DNA of 64,000 bases from CAYWMY01 sp046352935 (GTDB taxonomy: Bacteria > Pseudomonadota > Gammaproteobacteria > Steroidobacterales > Steroidobacteraceae), in contig JAXMGR010000003.1 of assembly GCA_046352935.1 (NCBI GenBank), forward strand, positions 1 to 64,000, read 5' to 3'. Of this stretch, positions 40,609 to 51,302 are shown in pieces (position 1 is the first letter of the stretch; each line of letters opens with the position of its first letter). Below the pieces are notes generated by a model. It was not told where the DNA came from, searched no databases, and saw only the letters and a list, made by a program, of their open reading frames with translations. The position numbers were made by a program, and so were the translations under genes.

Positions 40609-41541
40609 TCAGGACGCGTCGGGTGGACAGGCCGTGCGCCGCGAGGCCGGCCGCGCATCGAAGCGCGCGGCGCGGGCGCGGATCCCGCGCGCTTCGTCCG
40701 CGGCGCCCGTGGCGTCGAGTGCCGTGGCCAGCTGTCGCAGTCCCTGGCTCTCGCCGGGTTCGAGCTGCACGTAGCGACGCAGCTCCGTGACCGCTGCCGC
40801 GGCACGGCCCGATTCGCTGAGCAGGACGCCCAGGTCGTAGTGCGCGGACGGCTCGTCGGGGTCCCTGGCGAGCGCGGCTCGATACTCGCGTTCGGCGTCG
40901 GCGGGGCGTGACAGGTCGTCGTAGACGTTGCCCAGGTGGACGTGCGCCGCGGCCGGCTTCGGGTCGAGGGCCAGCGATTCCTTCAGGGCGGCCTCGGCAT
41001 CGGCCAGCCGGCCTTCGCCGGCGAGCCAGGCTCCGTACGCGGCGAGGGTCGCCGCGCGCTCGCCGCGGCGCTCCGGCGACTTCTCCAGCTCCAGCAGGTA
41101 GGCAAAGTCGCTTTCGTTCACTTCCCCGCTCACCGGCCCGCGCCAGTCGGGGTCGTCGTAGACGCGCAGTGTCCGTGCCCGCATCTGGTCCTCGAGCAGG
41201 TCGAGGCGCTGGTTGCCGGCGAGCTCGAGGGCGCGCGCGAAAGACTGTTCCGCCGCCACATAGCTGCCCTTCGCCAGCAGCGTGCGTCCGATCTCCGCGT
41301 AGCGGTTCACGGCCGCGCGCGATCGCCACTGGTCCCACTGCTCCTGGATCGAGGGCAGAAGGAACGCGAGCATGACCACGAGGGCGCTGGAGAAGCCCGC
41401 CATGAAAGGCCTCAGGCGGGCCCACGGCGATCTGGCGGCGGTTGCGGGTCCGATCTCGCGCGCCAGTGCGGTCACGAGCCGGGCCCGTGCCACGGGATCG
41501 GCGAGCAGGCGCAGGGCCAGCTGCTCCGGTGTCTCGTTCAC
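40609..41541 (-). CDS. Membrane-anchored tetratricopeptide-repeat protein
   Basis: Protein of 310 residues with an N-terminal cytoplasmic segment, one membrane helix (about 46-64), then several TPR motifs. The clearest repeats are in the C-terminal half: GRLADAEAALKESLALDPKP, AHVHLGNVYDDLSRPADAER and AHYDLGVLLSESGRAAAAVTEL. TPRs mediate protein interactions. The GTG start at 41541 overlaps the ABC-exporter stop (GTGA), so it is co-translated with it. It may scaffold or regulate the exporter. A role in general envelope assembly is also possible. Confidence 0.82.
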   Translation of the reverse strand: MNETPEQLALRLLADPVARARLVTALAREIGPATAARSPWARLRPFMAGFSSALVVMLAFLLPSIQEQWDQWRSRAAVNRYAEIGRTLLAKGSYVAAEQSFARALELAGNQRLDLLEDQMRARTLRVYDDPDWRGPVSGEVNESDFAYLLELEKSPERRGERAATLAAYGAWLAGEGRLADAEAALKESLALDPKPAAAHVHLGNVYDDLSRPADAEREYRAALARDPDEPSAHYDLGVLLSESGRAAAAVTELRRYVQLEPGESQGLRQLATALDATGAADEARGIRARAARFDARPASRRTACPPDAS

Positions 41542-43433
41542 GACGCGCGCCTCTGGCGTGTGGCGAAGCTCGCGAACCACGCGTTGCGCGCGAGCAGCTG
41601 GGCGGGCGAACCCTGGTCCACGACGCGGCCGTCCTCCAGCAGGACGACGTGGTCCGCGTGCTCGACCATCGAATAGCGGTGCGCGACGACGAGCGTCGTC
41701 GGACGGTTCCGGTTCTCGAGCAGCGCCCTGCGGATCTCCGCCTCGGTGCCGTAGTCGAGGTTCGCGGTCGCCTCGTCGAGGACGAGCAGGCGCGGCCGAC
41801 CGACGAGCGCGCGGGCGATCTGCACGCGCTGGCGCTCGCCCACGGACAGGCCCATGCCATCCTCGCCCACCTCGGTGTCGAGGCCCTCGGGCAGGCGCTC
41901 GAGCGTCCGTTCGAGGCCCGCCGCCACTGCGGCCGCGTGGATCTCGGCGTCACCGGCTTCGGGCCGCTTGTAGCGGAGGTTGTCGGCCAGCGAGCCGCGG
42001 AACAGGGCGCCGTCCGCCGCCACGACCCCGATGCAGGCGCGCAGCGCCGCGGGGTCCAGGTCGGCGATGTCCTGCCCGTCGATGCGGATGCAGCCCCGCT
42101 CGGGCAGGTACAGCCGCAGCAGCAGATCGGCGAGTGTCGTCTTGCCCGCGCCGGAGGGGCCCACCAGCGCAGTGACGCGGCCCGGTTCCAGCGTGAAGCT
42201 CACGTCCCGCAGGACCGGGTGCGCGGGCGTGTAACGGAACGAGACATTCACGACTTCGATCCGGCCCGGTCCGGGCCCGGGTCTGCGGCCGTCCGCGGGT
42301 TCCGCGGGCGATCGCATCAGTGCCAGGGCGCGGCGCAGCGAGACGACGTTCTCCTGCAGGGTCACGGCGAGCCCCGAGAGGGATTCGACGGGCGAGTACA
42401 GCTTGTCGAGATAGGCGACGAACATGACGACGTCGCCGGGCGTCAGCTGATGCCGGAAGACGAGGAAGCCACCGTAGCCGAGCACCAGCGCCTGGCTCAG
42501 GTAATTGAGCACCGACTGCCAGAAGACGTAACGGTTCGCGAGCCGGTTGCGCTCCACGAGGGTCGCGTACGCCTCGTCGGAGGCGCGCCGCAGGCCCTCG
42601 GCCTCGCGGAGCTCGGCGCCGGAGAGCTTCACGGTCTTCACCGCGGCGAGCGCGTCGTGGATGCGCGTCGATACACCGTCCCACATGCCGTAGTAGTCGC
42701 CGAGGCCGGTCTCGAGGCGCTGCGACGAGCGGTGGGCCAGCCAGATGTACGGCGGCAGCGTCACCAGCGCCACGAGCGCGAGCCTCCAGCTCTGCACCAG
42801 CATGATCACCACGACGCCGCAGGCGGTGATGACCTCGGGCAGGACCTGGTGGGCGAGCGCCGTGACGATCGGCGAGATCTGGTCGGACTGATCGATCTGT
42901 TTCGCGAGCGACCCCGTCGAGCGCCGCGCGAAGAACGACAGCGGTTGACGCAGCACGTGGGCGAAGGTGCCGTGGATCACGTCCGCCTCGATGCGGCTCG
43001 CGAGCACCACCGTGCGCTGGTCGGCGCCGAGCGACAGGTAGTGCGACAGCACATTGAGCGCGAATAGCAGCCCGACCGCCCAGAGCAGCGTGGTGAGCGC
43101 CTGCTCGGCGGTACGCGGTGCGACGTGACCGCGGCTGTGGGCCGTCCGCGGTCGTGCCTGCGGGGCTGCGGACGCCGGGGCGCCGTCCACGGCCGCGTCC
43201 TGCGGCGGGAGGAGGCTCTTCAGCTGGTCGATGCCGGTGGAACCGGGGTTGCCGACGAACAGGCCCGCGATGTCGTTGACGGCCTCGCGGTAGATCACCG
43301 GCGCGAGCAGTTCCGCCACCGCCGCGAGCAGGGCGAGCAGCGCCACGAGCGCGAACGTCCCGCGATGAGGCGAGGCGAATCGGGCGAGGGCGGTCCAGGG
43401 GTTCTGCGGACCCGGTGTCGTTGCGGCGGTCAT
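41538..43433 (-). CDS. ABC exporter, fused membrane and ATPase domains
   Basis: Half-transporter of 631 residues that should work as a homodimer. The N-terminal half contains six membrane helices with an unusually long Ala/Pro-rich first loop (about residues 68-115) between helices 1 and 2. The C-terminal ATPase has Walker A GPSGAGKTT, the signature LSVGERQR (Ser-Val in place of Ser-Gly-Gly) and Walker B LLVLDEATANLD. Such exporters move lipids, peptides or drugs. It resembles the MsbA/HlyB-type group, but the substrate is unknown. The ATG at 43433 is the first methionine before the transmembrane domain. It is divergent (62 bp) from the transglutaminase-like gene. Confidence 0.9.
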   Translation of the reverse strand: MTAATTPGPQNPWTALARFASPHRGTFALVALLALLAAVAELLAPVIYREAVNDIAGLFVGNPGSTGIDQLKSLLPPQDAAVDGAPASAAPQARPRTAHSRGHVAPRTAEQALTTLLWAVGLLFALNVLSHYLSLGADQRTVVLASRIEADVIHGTFAHVLRQPLSFFARRSTGSLAKQIDQSDQISPIVTALAHQVLPEVITACGVVVIMLVQSWRLALVALVTLPPYIWLAHRSSQRLETGLGDYYGMWDGVSTRIHDALAAVKTVKLSGAELREAEGLRRASDEAYATLVERNRLANRYVFWQSVLNYLSQALVLGYGGFLVFRHQLTPGDVVMFVAYLDKLYSPVESLSGLAVTLQENVVSLRRALALMRSPAEPADGRRPGPGPGRIEVVNVSFRYTPAHPVLRDVSFTLEPGRVTALVGPSGAGKTTLADLLLRLYLPERGCIRIDGQDIADLDPAALRACIGVVAADGALFRGSLADNLRYKRPEAGDAEIHAAAVAAGLERTLERLPEGLDTEVGEDGMGLSVGERQRVQIARALVGRPRLLVLDEATANLDYGTEAEIRRALLENRNRPTTLVVAHRYSMVEHADHVVLLEDGRVVDQGSPAQLLARNAWFASFATRQRRAS

Positions 43434-43468
43434 GTCGGCGTTCCAGCGATCGTGGACAGCCGTCGCCC

Positions 43469-43474
43469 TATAAT
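43469..43474 (+). promoter_or_regulatory. Consensus -10 element upstream of transglutaminase-like gene
   Basis: A perfect TATAAT lies 22 bp before the ATG at 43496. No matching -35 is seen at 17 bp. The predicted transcript would have a leader of about 15 bases and no Shine-Dalgarno site is visible, which suggests near-leaderless translation. Confidence 0.4.
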
Positions 43475-43495
43475 GGTTCAAACACAGGCACACAC

Positions 43496-44191
43496 ATGAT
43501 CCACACGCCGTCCGGCAGCGACCTGGAGCCGGGTCCCGAGTACCTCCGCGCGACGCGGTTCTTCGACTGCGATCACCCGGGGCTGCGCGCGGCGGCGCAG
43601 GCGGCGTGCGCGGGCGCCGGCGACGATGTCGGGCGCGCGGTGAGGTTGTTCTACTGGATCCGCGACGGCTGGCGGTACGACCCGTTCAGCATCACGCTGG
43701 ATCCGGGGGACTACGTGGCGAGCCGCGTGCTCGCCCGCGACCGCGGCTACTGCATCACCAAGGCCGTCCTCCTGTGCGCAGCGGCGCGTGCGGTCGGGAT
43801 CCCGAGCGCGATCGGCCTCTCGAACGTCGCCAACCACCTGACCAGCGAGAAGCTCCGGCGCTGGATGGGCGGCAACGAGGTCTTCGTCGACCACGGCTAC
43901 TCGCTGCTGTACGTGGATGGTCGCTGGGTGAAGGCCGCGACGGCATTCAACCTCGACCTGTGCGAGCGTTTCGACGTGACGCCCACGGAGTTCGACGGGC
44001 GGCACGATGCGATCCTGCAGGAATTCGATCGCCGCCAGCGCCGCCACATGGAATACCTCGTCGATCACGGCTGCTGGTCGGATCTTCCGTTCGACCGGAT
44101 AGACCGCGACATGCGCTCCGCGTATCCCGTCGGGGTGTGGCAGGGCAGCGGCGGTTCGCCGCCGTTCGAACCCGATCGTCGTCCGGGCTGA
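43496..44191 (+). CDS. Transglutaminase-like superfamily protein
   Basis: Protein of 231 residues with the transglutaminase/papain-like fold. The nucleophile Cys86 occurs in RDRGYCITKAVLLCA, preceded by the FYWIRDGWRYDPF segment, and a catalytic-type His133 in VDHGYSLLYVDGRWVKA. The last acidic member of the triad is not obvious; many bacterial homologues have an AFN segment here, as this one does. Bacterial members usually act as proteases or amide-crosslinking enzymes, and few are characterised. No signal peptide. The start has no ribosome site and lies just after a TATAAT box. It is divergent from the ABC exporter gene. Confidence 0.82.
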   Translation: MIHTPSGSDLEPGPEYLRATRFFDCDHPGLRAAAQAACAGAGDDVGRAVRLFYWIRDGWRYDPFSITLDPGDYVASRVLARDRGYCITKAVLLCAAARAVGIPSAIGLSNVANHLTSEKLRRWMGGNEVFVDHGYSLLYVDGRWVKAATAFNLDLCERFDVTPTEFDGRHDAILQEFDRRQRRHMEYLVDHGCWSDLPFDRIDRDMRSAYPVGVWQGSGGSPPFEPDRRPG

Positions 44192-44241
44192 TTCCCGCGA
44201 AGCGGCGCAGGATCGTCGCCGGGACACCGGGCCTCGGCCTT

Positions 44242-44267
44242 GCCGCGCGGACGCAATGGCGCGCGGC
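44242..44267. terminator. Hairpin between convergent transglutaminase-like and relA genes
   Basis: GCCGCGCG and CGCGCGGC form a perfect 8-bp stem with a 10-base loop, 50 bp after the transglutaminase stop and 15 bp from the relA stop. There is no T-run. Confidence 0.4.
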
Positions 44268-44281
44268 GGGCCAGCGACCCT

Positions 44282-46435
44282 TCAGCGGCGCGTGGCGCGG
44301 CGCGCCGTGATCACGTTCGGCAGTGCGCGGATGCGCGCCAGCAGGCGTTCGATCTCGCCGAGGTCGCGGATGCCGACACCGATCGTCAGGTCGGCGATGT
44401 TCTCGGGACGGCGCGTCAGCGTGTTCATGTGCTCGATGCTGATCTTCTCCTCGGCGAGCACGGCCGTGATGTCGCGCACGAGGCCGCGGCGGTCGTAGGC
44501 CTGGATGCGCAGCTCGGCCGGGAAGCGCCGGTCGTCGGCGCCGCCCCAGTCCACCGTCAGCACGCGGGCGGGCTGGCGCGCCTTCAGGCGCGCGAGGTTG
44601 GCGCAGTCGGCACGGTGCACCGTCACGCCGCGCCCGAGCGTGAGGTAGCCGGCGATCGGTTCCGGCGGCACGGGGCTGCAGCAGCGCGCGAAGCTGGACA
44701 GCAGGTCGCCGATGCCCTCGATGGAGAGGCCACCCGCCGGTGCGGGCGTGGCGGCCGGGCGGCGCGATTCGACAGCCGTCGGCATCGCGGTCTCGACGGC
44801 GCTCGCGCGCTGCAGGCGCTGGACGGCTCCGGCGACCTGGGCAACGGTGATGTCCCCTGCGCCGAGTGCCAGGTGCAGCTCCTCGACATTCGCGGTCCGC
44901 AGCTCGACGAGCAGCGCCGGCAGCGCGATCGTGTGCTGCACGCCGAGCCGCGCGAGCTCGTGTTCCAGCAGTTCGCGGCCTTCCTGCCGGTTGCGGCCCT
45001 CGTCCTGCTTCCTGAACCAGGCACGCACTTTCGCGCGGCTGCGTGCCGAGGCCAGATAGCCCAGCTGCTCGACGAGCCAGTCGCGCGAGGGCTGCAGCTG
45101 CTTCGCAGTCACGATCTCGACCACCTGGCCGTTCGCGAGCCTCGTGTCGAGGGGTACCATGCGGCCGTCGATCTTCGCGCCGCGGCAGCGGTGGCCGAGA
45201 TCGGTGTGCAGGTGATAGGCGAAGTCGAGGGGTGTGGCACCGCGCGGCAGGTCCACGACCTCGCCCTTCGGCGTGAGCACGTACACCCGGTCCTCGAAGA
45301 GTTCCGCACGCACGTGGTCGAGGTAGTCGCGCTCGGCCTCGCCGTCCGCCGCGGGTGCCAGCAGCTCGCGCAGCCATTCGATCTTGCGGTCGTAGGCCGC
45401 GTCGCGCGCGCGGCCCTCCTTGTAGCGCCAGTGCGCGGCCACGCCGAGTTCAGCCTGGTCGTGCATGTCGCGCGTGCGGATCTGCACCTCCACGGGCACG
45501 CCGCCGGGGCCGATGACCGCCGTGTGCAGCGAGCGGTAGTCGTTGTCCTTCGGCGTGGCGATGTAGTCGTCGAACTCGCCCGGGATGAAGGGCCAGCAGC
45601 CGTGCACGACGCCGAGCGCGGCGTAGCAGCCCGAGATGGAGTTCGTCAGGATGCGCACGGCGCGCACGTCGAAGACGCGCTCGAACGGCAGCTGCTTGCG
45701 CTGCATCTTGCGCCAGATGCTGTAGATGTGTTTCGGGCGTCCCGCGATCTCGGCCTCGATGCCCGCGGCTGCGAGTTCGGCGCGGAGCCGGTCCATGAAG
45801 CGCCGGATGTAGTCCTCGCGGTCGAGGCGCCGCTCGTTCAGTGCCCGCGCGATGCGCTGGTAGTCCTCGGGCTGCAGGTGGCGGAACGCGAGGTCCTCGA
45901 GCTCCCACTTGAGCTGCCAGATGCCGAGCCGGTTCGCGAGCGGCGCGAACACCTCGCGTGTCTCGAGGGCGAGGCGGCGCACCTCGGCCTCGGGCAGGTC
46001 ACGGGCGCGCCGCAGGTCGTGGAGCTGGCTCGCGAGGCGCACGAGCACGAGACGCGGGTCGGTCACGACGGCGAGCAGCATCTTGCGCAGCGCCTCGGCC
46101 TGCGCCGCGCTGAGGCGGCGATCGGGTGCCCACTGCGCGCCCGCATGGAACTCGCCGATGCGCTGCAGTCCCGCGGCGATCGTCGCGGCCTCGTCGCCGT
46201 ATGCGGCAGCGGCCTCCCCGGGCGTGAGCGGGCCCGCGGCGAGCACCGGCCAGAGCATCGCGCCCACGACGATCGGCGGTTCCGCGTCCAGGCTCTCGAC
46301 GATGGCGGCGATGCCGAGGCCGCGTTCCACGGCCGCGGTGGCGGCCGGAGCCGCGGCCGCGAGCGCGCGCAGCCGCTCGCGCGCCTGGTCGACGTACGGA
46401 TCGCTCGGTCGGGTCCTGGTCTCGGTCGTCTTCAT
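44282..46435 (-). CDS. relA: GTP pyrophosphokinase RelA
   Basis: Stringent-response synthetase of 717 residues that makes (p)ppGpp from ATP and GTP/GDP on stalled ribosomes. The N-terminal domain (about 20-190) corresponds to the hydrolase of SpoT but lacks the HD residues, as expected for RelA. The synthetase follows with GRPKHIYSIWRKMQ and RVFDVRAVRI, then the TGS domain with VYVLTPKGEVVDLP and DFAYHLHTDLGHRC, a zinc-finger-type segment with CCSPV, and a C-terminal ACT domain (FPAELRIQAYDRRGLVRDIT). The ATG at 46435 fits the family start. It is divergent from ruvC across 120 bp. Confidence 0.95.
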   Translation of the reverse strand: MKTTETRTRPSDPYVDQARERLRALAAAAPAATAAVERGLGIAAIVESLDAEPPIVVGAMLWPVLAAGPLTPGEAAAAYGDEAATIAAGLQRIGEFHAGAQWAPDRRLSAAQAEALRKMLLAVVTDPRLVLVRLASQLHDLRRARDLPEAEVRRLALETREVFAPLANRLGIWQLKWELEDLAFRHLQPEDYQRIARALNERRLDREDYIRRFMDRLRAELAAAGIEAEIAGRPKHIYSIWRKMQRKQLPFERVFDVRAVRILTNSISGCYAALGVVHGCWPFIPGEFDDYIATPKDNDYRSLHTAVIGPGGVPVEVQIRTRDMHDQAELGVAAHWRYKEGRARDAAYDRKIEWLRELLAPAADGEAERDYLDHVRAELFEDRVYVLTPKGEVVDLPRGATPLDFAYHLHTDLGHRCRGAKIDGRMVPLDTRLANGQVVEIVTAKQLQPSRDWLVEQLGYLASARSRAKVRAWFRKQDEGRNRQEGRELLEHELARLGVQHTIALPALLVELRTANVEELHLALGAGDITVAQVAGAVQRLQRASAVETAMPTAVESRRPAATPAPAGGLSIEGIGDLLSSFARCCSPVPPEPIAGYLTLGRGVTVHRADCANLARLKARQPARVLTVDWGGADDRRFPAELRIQAYDRRGLVRDITAVLAEEKISIEHMNTLTRRPENIADLTIGVGIRDLGEIERLLARIRALPNVITARRATRR

Positions 46436-46555
46436 CGCTGCACAACGTGCCGTCCGACGGCCGCGGGACCGCGCGATCGCGGCGCGGCTCCGGGCCGATT
46501 GCCGGTATGATACGAGCCATCGATTCGCGATGGTCGCGTCGTCGACGGAGAGTGG

Positions 46556-47128
46556 ATGCGGGGATTCCGGAGCAGCGCCTGGCGGCGGTTCGAACCGGTG
46601 CGCGCGCCGTCGCCGGTCGCGACGGCACCGCTGCGCGTGCTGGGCCTCGATCCCGGGTCGCGCATCACGGGCTACGGTGTGGTCGAAGTCTCCGCGGCGC
46701 GCCTGAGCCACGTCGCGAGCGGGTGCATCCGTCCCGCGGCAACCGACCTGCCGGCACGTCTTGCCGAGATCCATCGGCAGGTCGCGGCCCTGGTCGCCGA
46801 GTACGCGCCGGGTGAGGTCGCCATCGAGCGCGTGTTCGTCCACGTGAACCCCGACAGCGCATTGAAGCTCGGCCACGCCCGCGGCGTCGCGCTCGCCGCC
46901 GTCGCGGCGGCGGGAGTGGCCGTGCACGAATACACGCCACGCGCGGTCAAGAAGACGGTCACGAGCCACGGCGGCGCCGAGAAGGCGCAGGTCCAGCACA
47001 TGGTCAAGGCGCTGCTCGGCGTGGAGGGGCGGCTCGGCGCGGACGCGGCCGATGCGCTCGCCATCGCGCTCTGTCACGCACAGCACCGCGGCCTCGCCGC
47101 GCTCGTCGCGGGCGGAGGGTGGCGATGA
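46556..47128 (+). CDS. ruvC: Holliday junction resolvase RuvC
   Basis: Endonuclease of 190 residues that cuts four-way junctions in recombinational repair. Catalytic acidic residues lie in LGLDPGS (Asp32), AIERVF and the terminal GADAADALAIALCH. About 26 extra residues precede the usual start; no good internal ATG exists, so the ATG at 46556 with GGAGAG close upstream is kept. A TATGAT at 46506-46511 may be the -10 of the whole ruv/tol series. Its stop overlaps ruvA by ATGA. Confidence 0.95.
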   Translation: MRGFRSSAWRRFEPVRAPSPVATAPLRVLGLDPGSRITGYGVVEVSAARLSHVASGCIRPAATDLPARLAEIHRQVAALVAEYAPGEVAIERVFVHVNPDSALKLGHARGVALAAVAAAGVAVHEYTPRAVKKTVTSHGGAEKAQVQHMVKALLGVEGRLGADAADALAIALCHAQHRGLAALVAGGGWR

Positions 47129-47729
47129 TCGGCTTCCTGCGCGGCCGGCTCGCGCGCAAGCAGCCGCCCGCGCTCTTGATCGACGTGGGCGGCGTGGGCT
47201 ACGAACTCGAGGCGCCGATGTCGACGTTCTACCGGCTGCCGCAAGTCGGCGACACCGTCGAGCTGCAGACCCACATGGTCGTGCGCGAGGATGCGCAGCT
47301 GCTGTACGGCTTCGCGACCACGACCGAGCGGCAGTTGTTCCGCGACCTGCTGCGCGTCTCGGGCGTGGGCCCGAAGATCGGGCTCGCGATCCTCTCGGGC
47401 ATCAGCGTGGACGCCTTCCTGCTCTGTGTCGAAGCGCAGGACGCGGCCAGCCTGACGCGCATCCCCGGCATCGGCCGAAAGACGGCCGAGCGGCTGCTCG
47501 TCGAGATGCGCGACCGGATCCGCGCGCTGGAAGGCGGCGATGCCGTGGGCGCGACATCCGTCGCGGCCGGCAGCGAGGGCGGCGCGGCGCGGGCGGAGGC
47601 GCAGGCCGCGCTGGTGGCGCTCGGGTACAAGCCGGCCGAGGTGCTGCGGCTGATCCGGGCCGTGGACGCGGAGGGCGTCCCGACCGAGGAACTGATCCGG
47701 AGGGCCCTGCAGGCCGCAGTGAGGTCGTC

Positions 47730-47733
<4 letters not shown>
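47125..47733 (+). CDS. ruvA: Holliday junction DNA helicase subunit RuvA
   Basis: Junction-binding tetramer subunit of 202 residues. The N-terminal OB-fold domain (MIGFLRGRL, VGGVGYELEAP) is followed by two helix-hairpin-helix motifs (VSGVGPKIGLAIL and IPGIGRKTAERLL) and the C-terminal domain that binds RuvB (ALVALGYKPAEVLRLI). The ATG at 47125 follows GGAGG and overlaps the ruvC stop; its own stop overlaps ruvB. Strong assignment. Confidence 0.97.
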
Positions 47734-48769
<1,036 letters not shown>

Positions 48770-48773
<4 letters not shown>

Positions 48774-49191
48774 AGGCGCCCGCGGCGGCGGCGGGGTTCT
48801 GCTGGCCCGTCCGGGTGTACTGGGAGGACACCGACGCGGGCGGTGTCGTGTTCTACGCCAACTACCTGAGCTACATGGAGCGGGCGCGCACCGAGTGGTG
48901 CCGCGCCGCGGGCATCGACCAGTCGCGGCTGCAGGCCGAGGAGGGGCTGGTGTTCACGGTCGTCTCCAATGAAGTGGAGTACCTCCGACCGGCCCGGCTC
49001 GACGACCTGCTCGCCGTCACGGTCGCCATCGAGAGCGCGAAGCGCGCATCGCTGACGCTGGCGCAGGAGGTCCGCCGTGGCGACCGCGACGGCGAACTGC
49101 TGGTCCGCGGGCGCGTGCGCGTGGCCTGTGTCGACACCGCCGCCTTCCGCCCGCGTGCCTTCCCCGAATCCTTCCGTCGACTGGTCGCCTC

Positions 49192-49195
<4 letters not shown>
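48770..49195 (+). CDS. ybgC: Acyl-CoA thioesterase YbgC (Tol-Pal associated)
   Basis: Hot-dog-fold thioesterase of 141 residues. The 4-hydroxybenzoyl-CoA-thioesterase signature WEDTDAGGVVFYANYLSYMERARTEW, with the catalytic Asp, lies near residues 19-44 in two segments. YbgC hydrolyses short-chain acyl-CoAs or acyl-ACP and is associated with phospholipid synthesis proteins. It is the usual first gene of tol-pal operons. It overlaps ruvB upstream and tolQ downstream by ATGA, so ruv and tol genes form one unbroken unit. Confidence 0.95.
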
Positions 49196-49875
<680 letters not shown>

Positions 49876-49876
49876 G

Positions 49877-50341
49877 ATGCCCGCCCCGCGGCGCGGCCGG
49901 CGGCTCATGGGCGAGATCAACGTCGTGCCCTACATCGACGTGATGCTCGTGCTGCTCGTGATCTTCATGATCACGGCGCCGCTGCTGACCCAGGGCGTGC
50001 AGGTGGAGCTGCCCGATGCCGATGCGGCGGCGCTGGATGCGGACGATCTCAGGAAGCACGAGCCGCTGGTCCTCACGGTGGACCGGCGCGGGCGCTATTT
50101 CCTCAACATCGGCGAGCGCACGGACGAACCCGTCACGGCCGAGGAGGTGGGCCGCCGCGCGGGCGTGGTGCTGAAGCGCACTCCGGAAACGCCCGTGCTG
50201 GTGAAGGCCGACGAGCGCGTGCCCTATGGCAGCGTCGTGCGCGGCATGGCGCTGCTGCAGCGGGCGGGGGCGAAGAAGGTCGGCTTCGTCACGGACCCCG
50301 CCGCGATGCGCGCACTCGCGGAACTCGAGCGACGACGGTGA
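49877..50341 (+). CDS. tolR: Tol-Pal system protein TolR
   Basis: Bitopic inner-membrane protein of 154 residues. The single helix begins at INVVPYIDVMLVLLVIFM and contains the proton-carrying Asp; the periplasmic domain follows (ending PYGSVVRGMALLQRAGAKKVGFV). It partners TolQ. The start codon ATG at 49877 lies just after the tolQ stop, and its stop overlaps the GTG of tolA. Confidence 0.96.
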   Translation: MPAPRRGRRLMGEINVVPYIDVMLVLLVIFMITAPLLTQGVQVELPDADAAALDADDLRKHEPLVLTVDRRGRYFLNIGERTDEPVTAEEVGRRAGVVLKRTPETPVLVKADERVPYGSVVRGMALLQRAGAKKVGFVTDPAAMRALAELERRR

Positions 50342-51204
50342 GCGCGACACTCCCGCTGCCCGGGCGACCCTGGCTGTCTTCGGTGCTGCTGCATGCGGCG
50401 CTCGTGGCGCTGGTGCTCGTGGGCGGTGGCCTGCTGCCCGACCGTCTGCCGCCGCCTGCGCCCCTCGATGCCGTCGTGGTCGACGACGCGCTGGTCGCGG
50501 CCGCCGCGCAGGTGCGGCGCGAGCGCCGCGCCGAGGCCCGTCGTGCCGCGCGGGTGCAGGAACAGGAGGCGCTGCGCCGCGAGCGGGAGGTCGAGGCCAC
50601 TGCCGCCGCGCAGCGTGCCCGGGAGGCCGAGGCGCAGGCCGCGCTGGAGAGGCAGGCGCAGGAGCAGCGTGCCGCGGAAGAGGCCGCCGCCAGGAAGAAG
50701 ATGCAGGCCGACGAGGCGCGGCGCGCGGCGGTGGAGAAGGCGAGGACCGATCGCGCGCAGGCCGAAGCGAAGGCGCAGGCCGAAGCGAGGGCGCGGGCCG
50801 AAGCGGACGAGCGTGCGGAGCGCCAGGCTCAGGAGCGGCGGGAGGCGGAGCTCCAGCAGCGTCTCGCCGCCGAGGACGAGGCGCGCGCAAAGGCTGGAGC
50901 CGCTGCCCTGGCCCGGCGCGCCGCCGCCTCGCAGCGCGAAGCCTATGCCCGGACCGTGAGGGAACGCGTCGAGCAGAGCTGGGTGCGGCCGCCCTCCGCG
51001 CGCGCGGGGCTCGACTGCACGCTGCGGGTGACACAGGTGCCCGGTGGCGAGGTCACCGCCGCGGTCGTGTCCTCCTGCAACGGGGACGAGGCGGTCCGCG
51101 AATCGATCGTGGCCGCGGTGCTGCGCGCCTCGCCGCTGCCGGCGCCGCCCGCTCCGGAACTGTTCGAGCGCAACCTGGTCATCCGTTTCGTGCCCGACGA
51201 CTGA
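50338..51204 (+). CDS. tolA: Cell envelope integrity protein TolA
   Basis: Protein of 288 residues spanning the periplasm. A short cytoplasmic start and membrane helix (SSVLLHAALVALVLVG, about 13-30) is followed by a long Ala/Glu/Arg/Gln-rich helical domain (about 55-205) and a globular C-terminal domain that binds TolB and Pal (YARTVRERVEQSWVRP, and paired cysteines LDCTLRV and SSCNGDEA). The start is GTG overlapping tolR. It is shorter than E. coli TolA (421) because the helical arm is shorter. Confidence 0.95.
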   Translation: MSATLPLPGRPWLSSVLLHAALVALVLVGGGLLPDRLPPPAPLDAVVVDDALVAAAAQVRRERRAEARRAARVQEQEALRREREVEATAAAQRAREAEAQAALERQAQEQRAAEEAAARKKMQADEARRAAVEKARTDRAQAEAKAQAEARARAEADERAERQAQERREAELQQRLAAEDEARAKAGAAALARRAAASQREAYARTVRERVEQSWVRPPSARAGLDCTLRVTQVPGGEVTAAVVSSCNGDEAVRESIVAAVLRASPLPAPPAPELFERNLVIRFVPDD

Positions 51205-51302
51205 TCCACGAAATGACCCGCGCGCGCCGGGCGGCTTCCATGATCGCTCGTGGAACGCCACACTGGCGGCCCTCAGCCACACACACCGGTCGAGCCCCGA
51301 GC

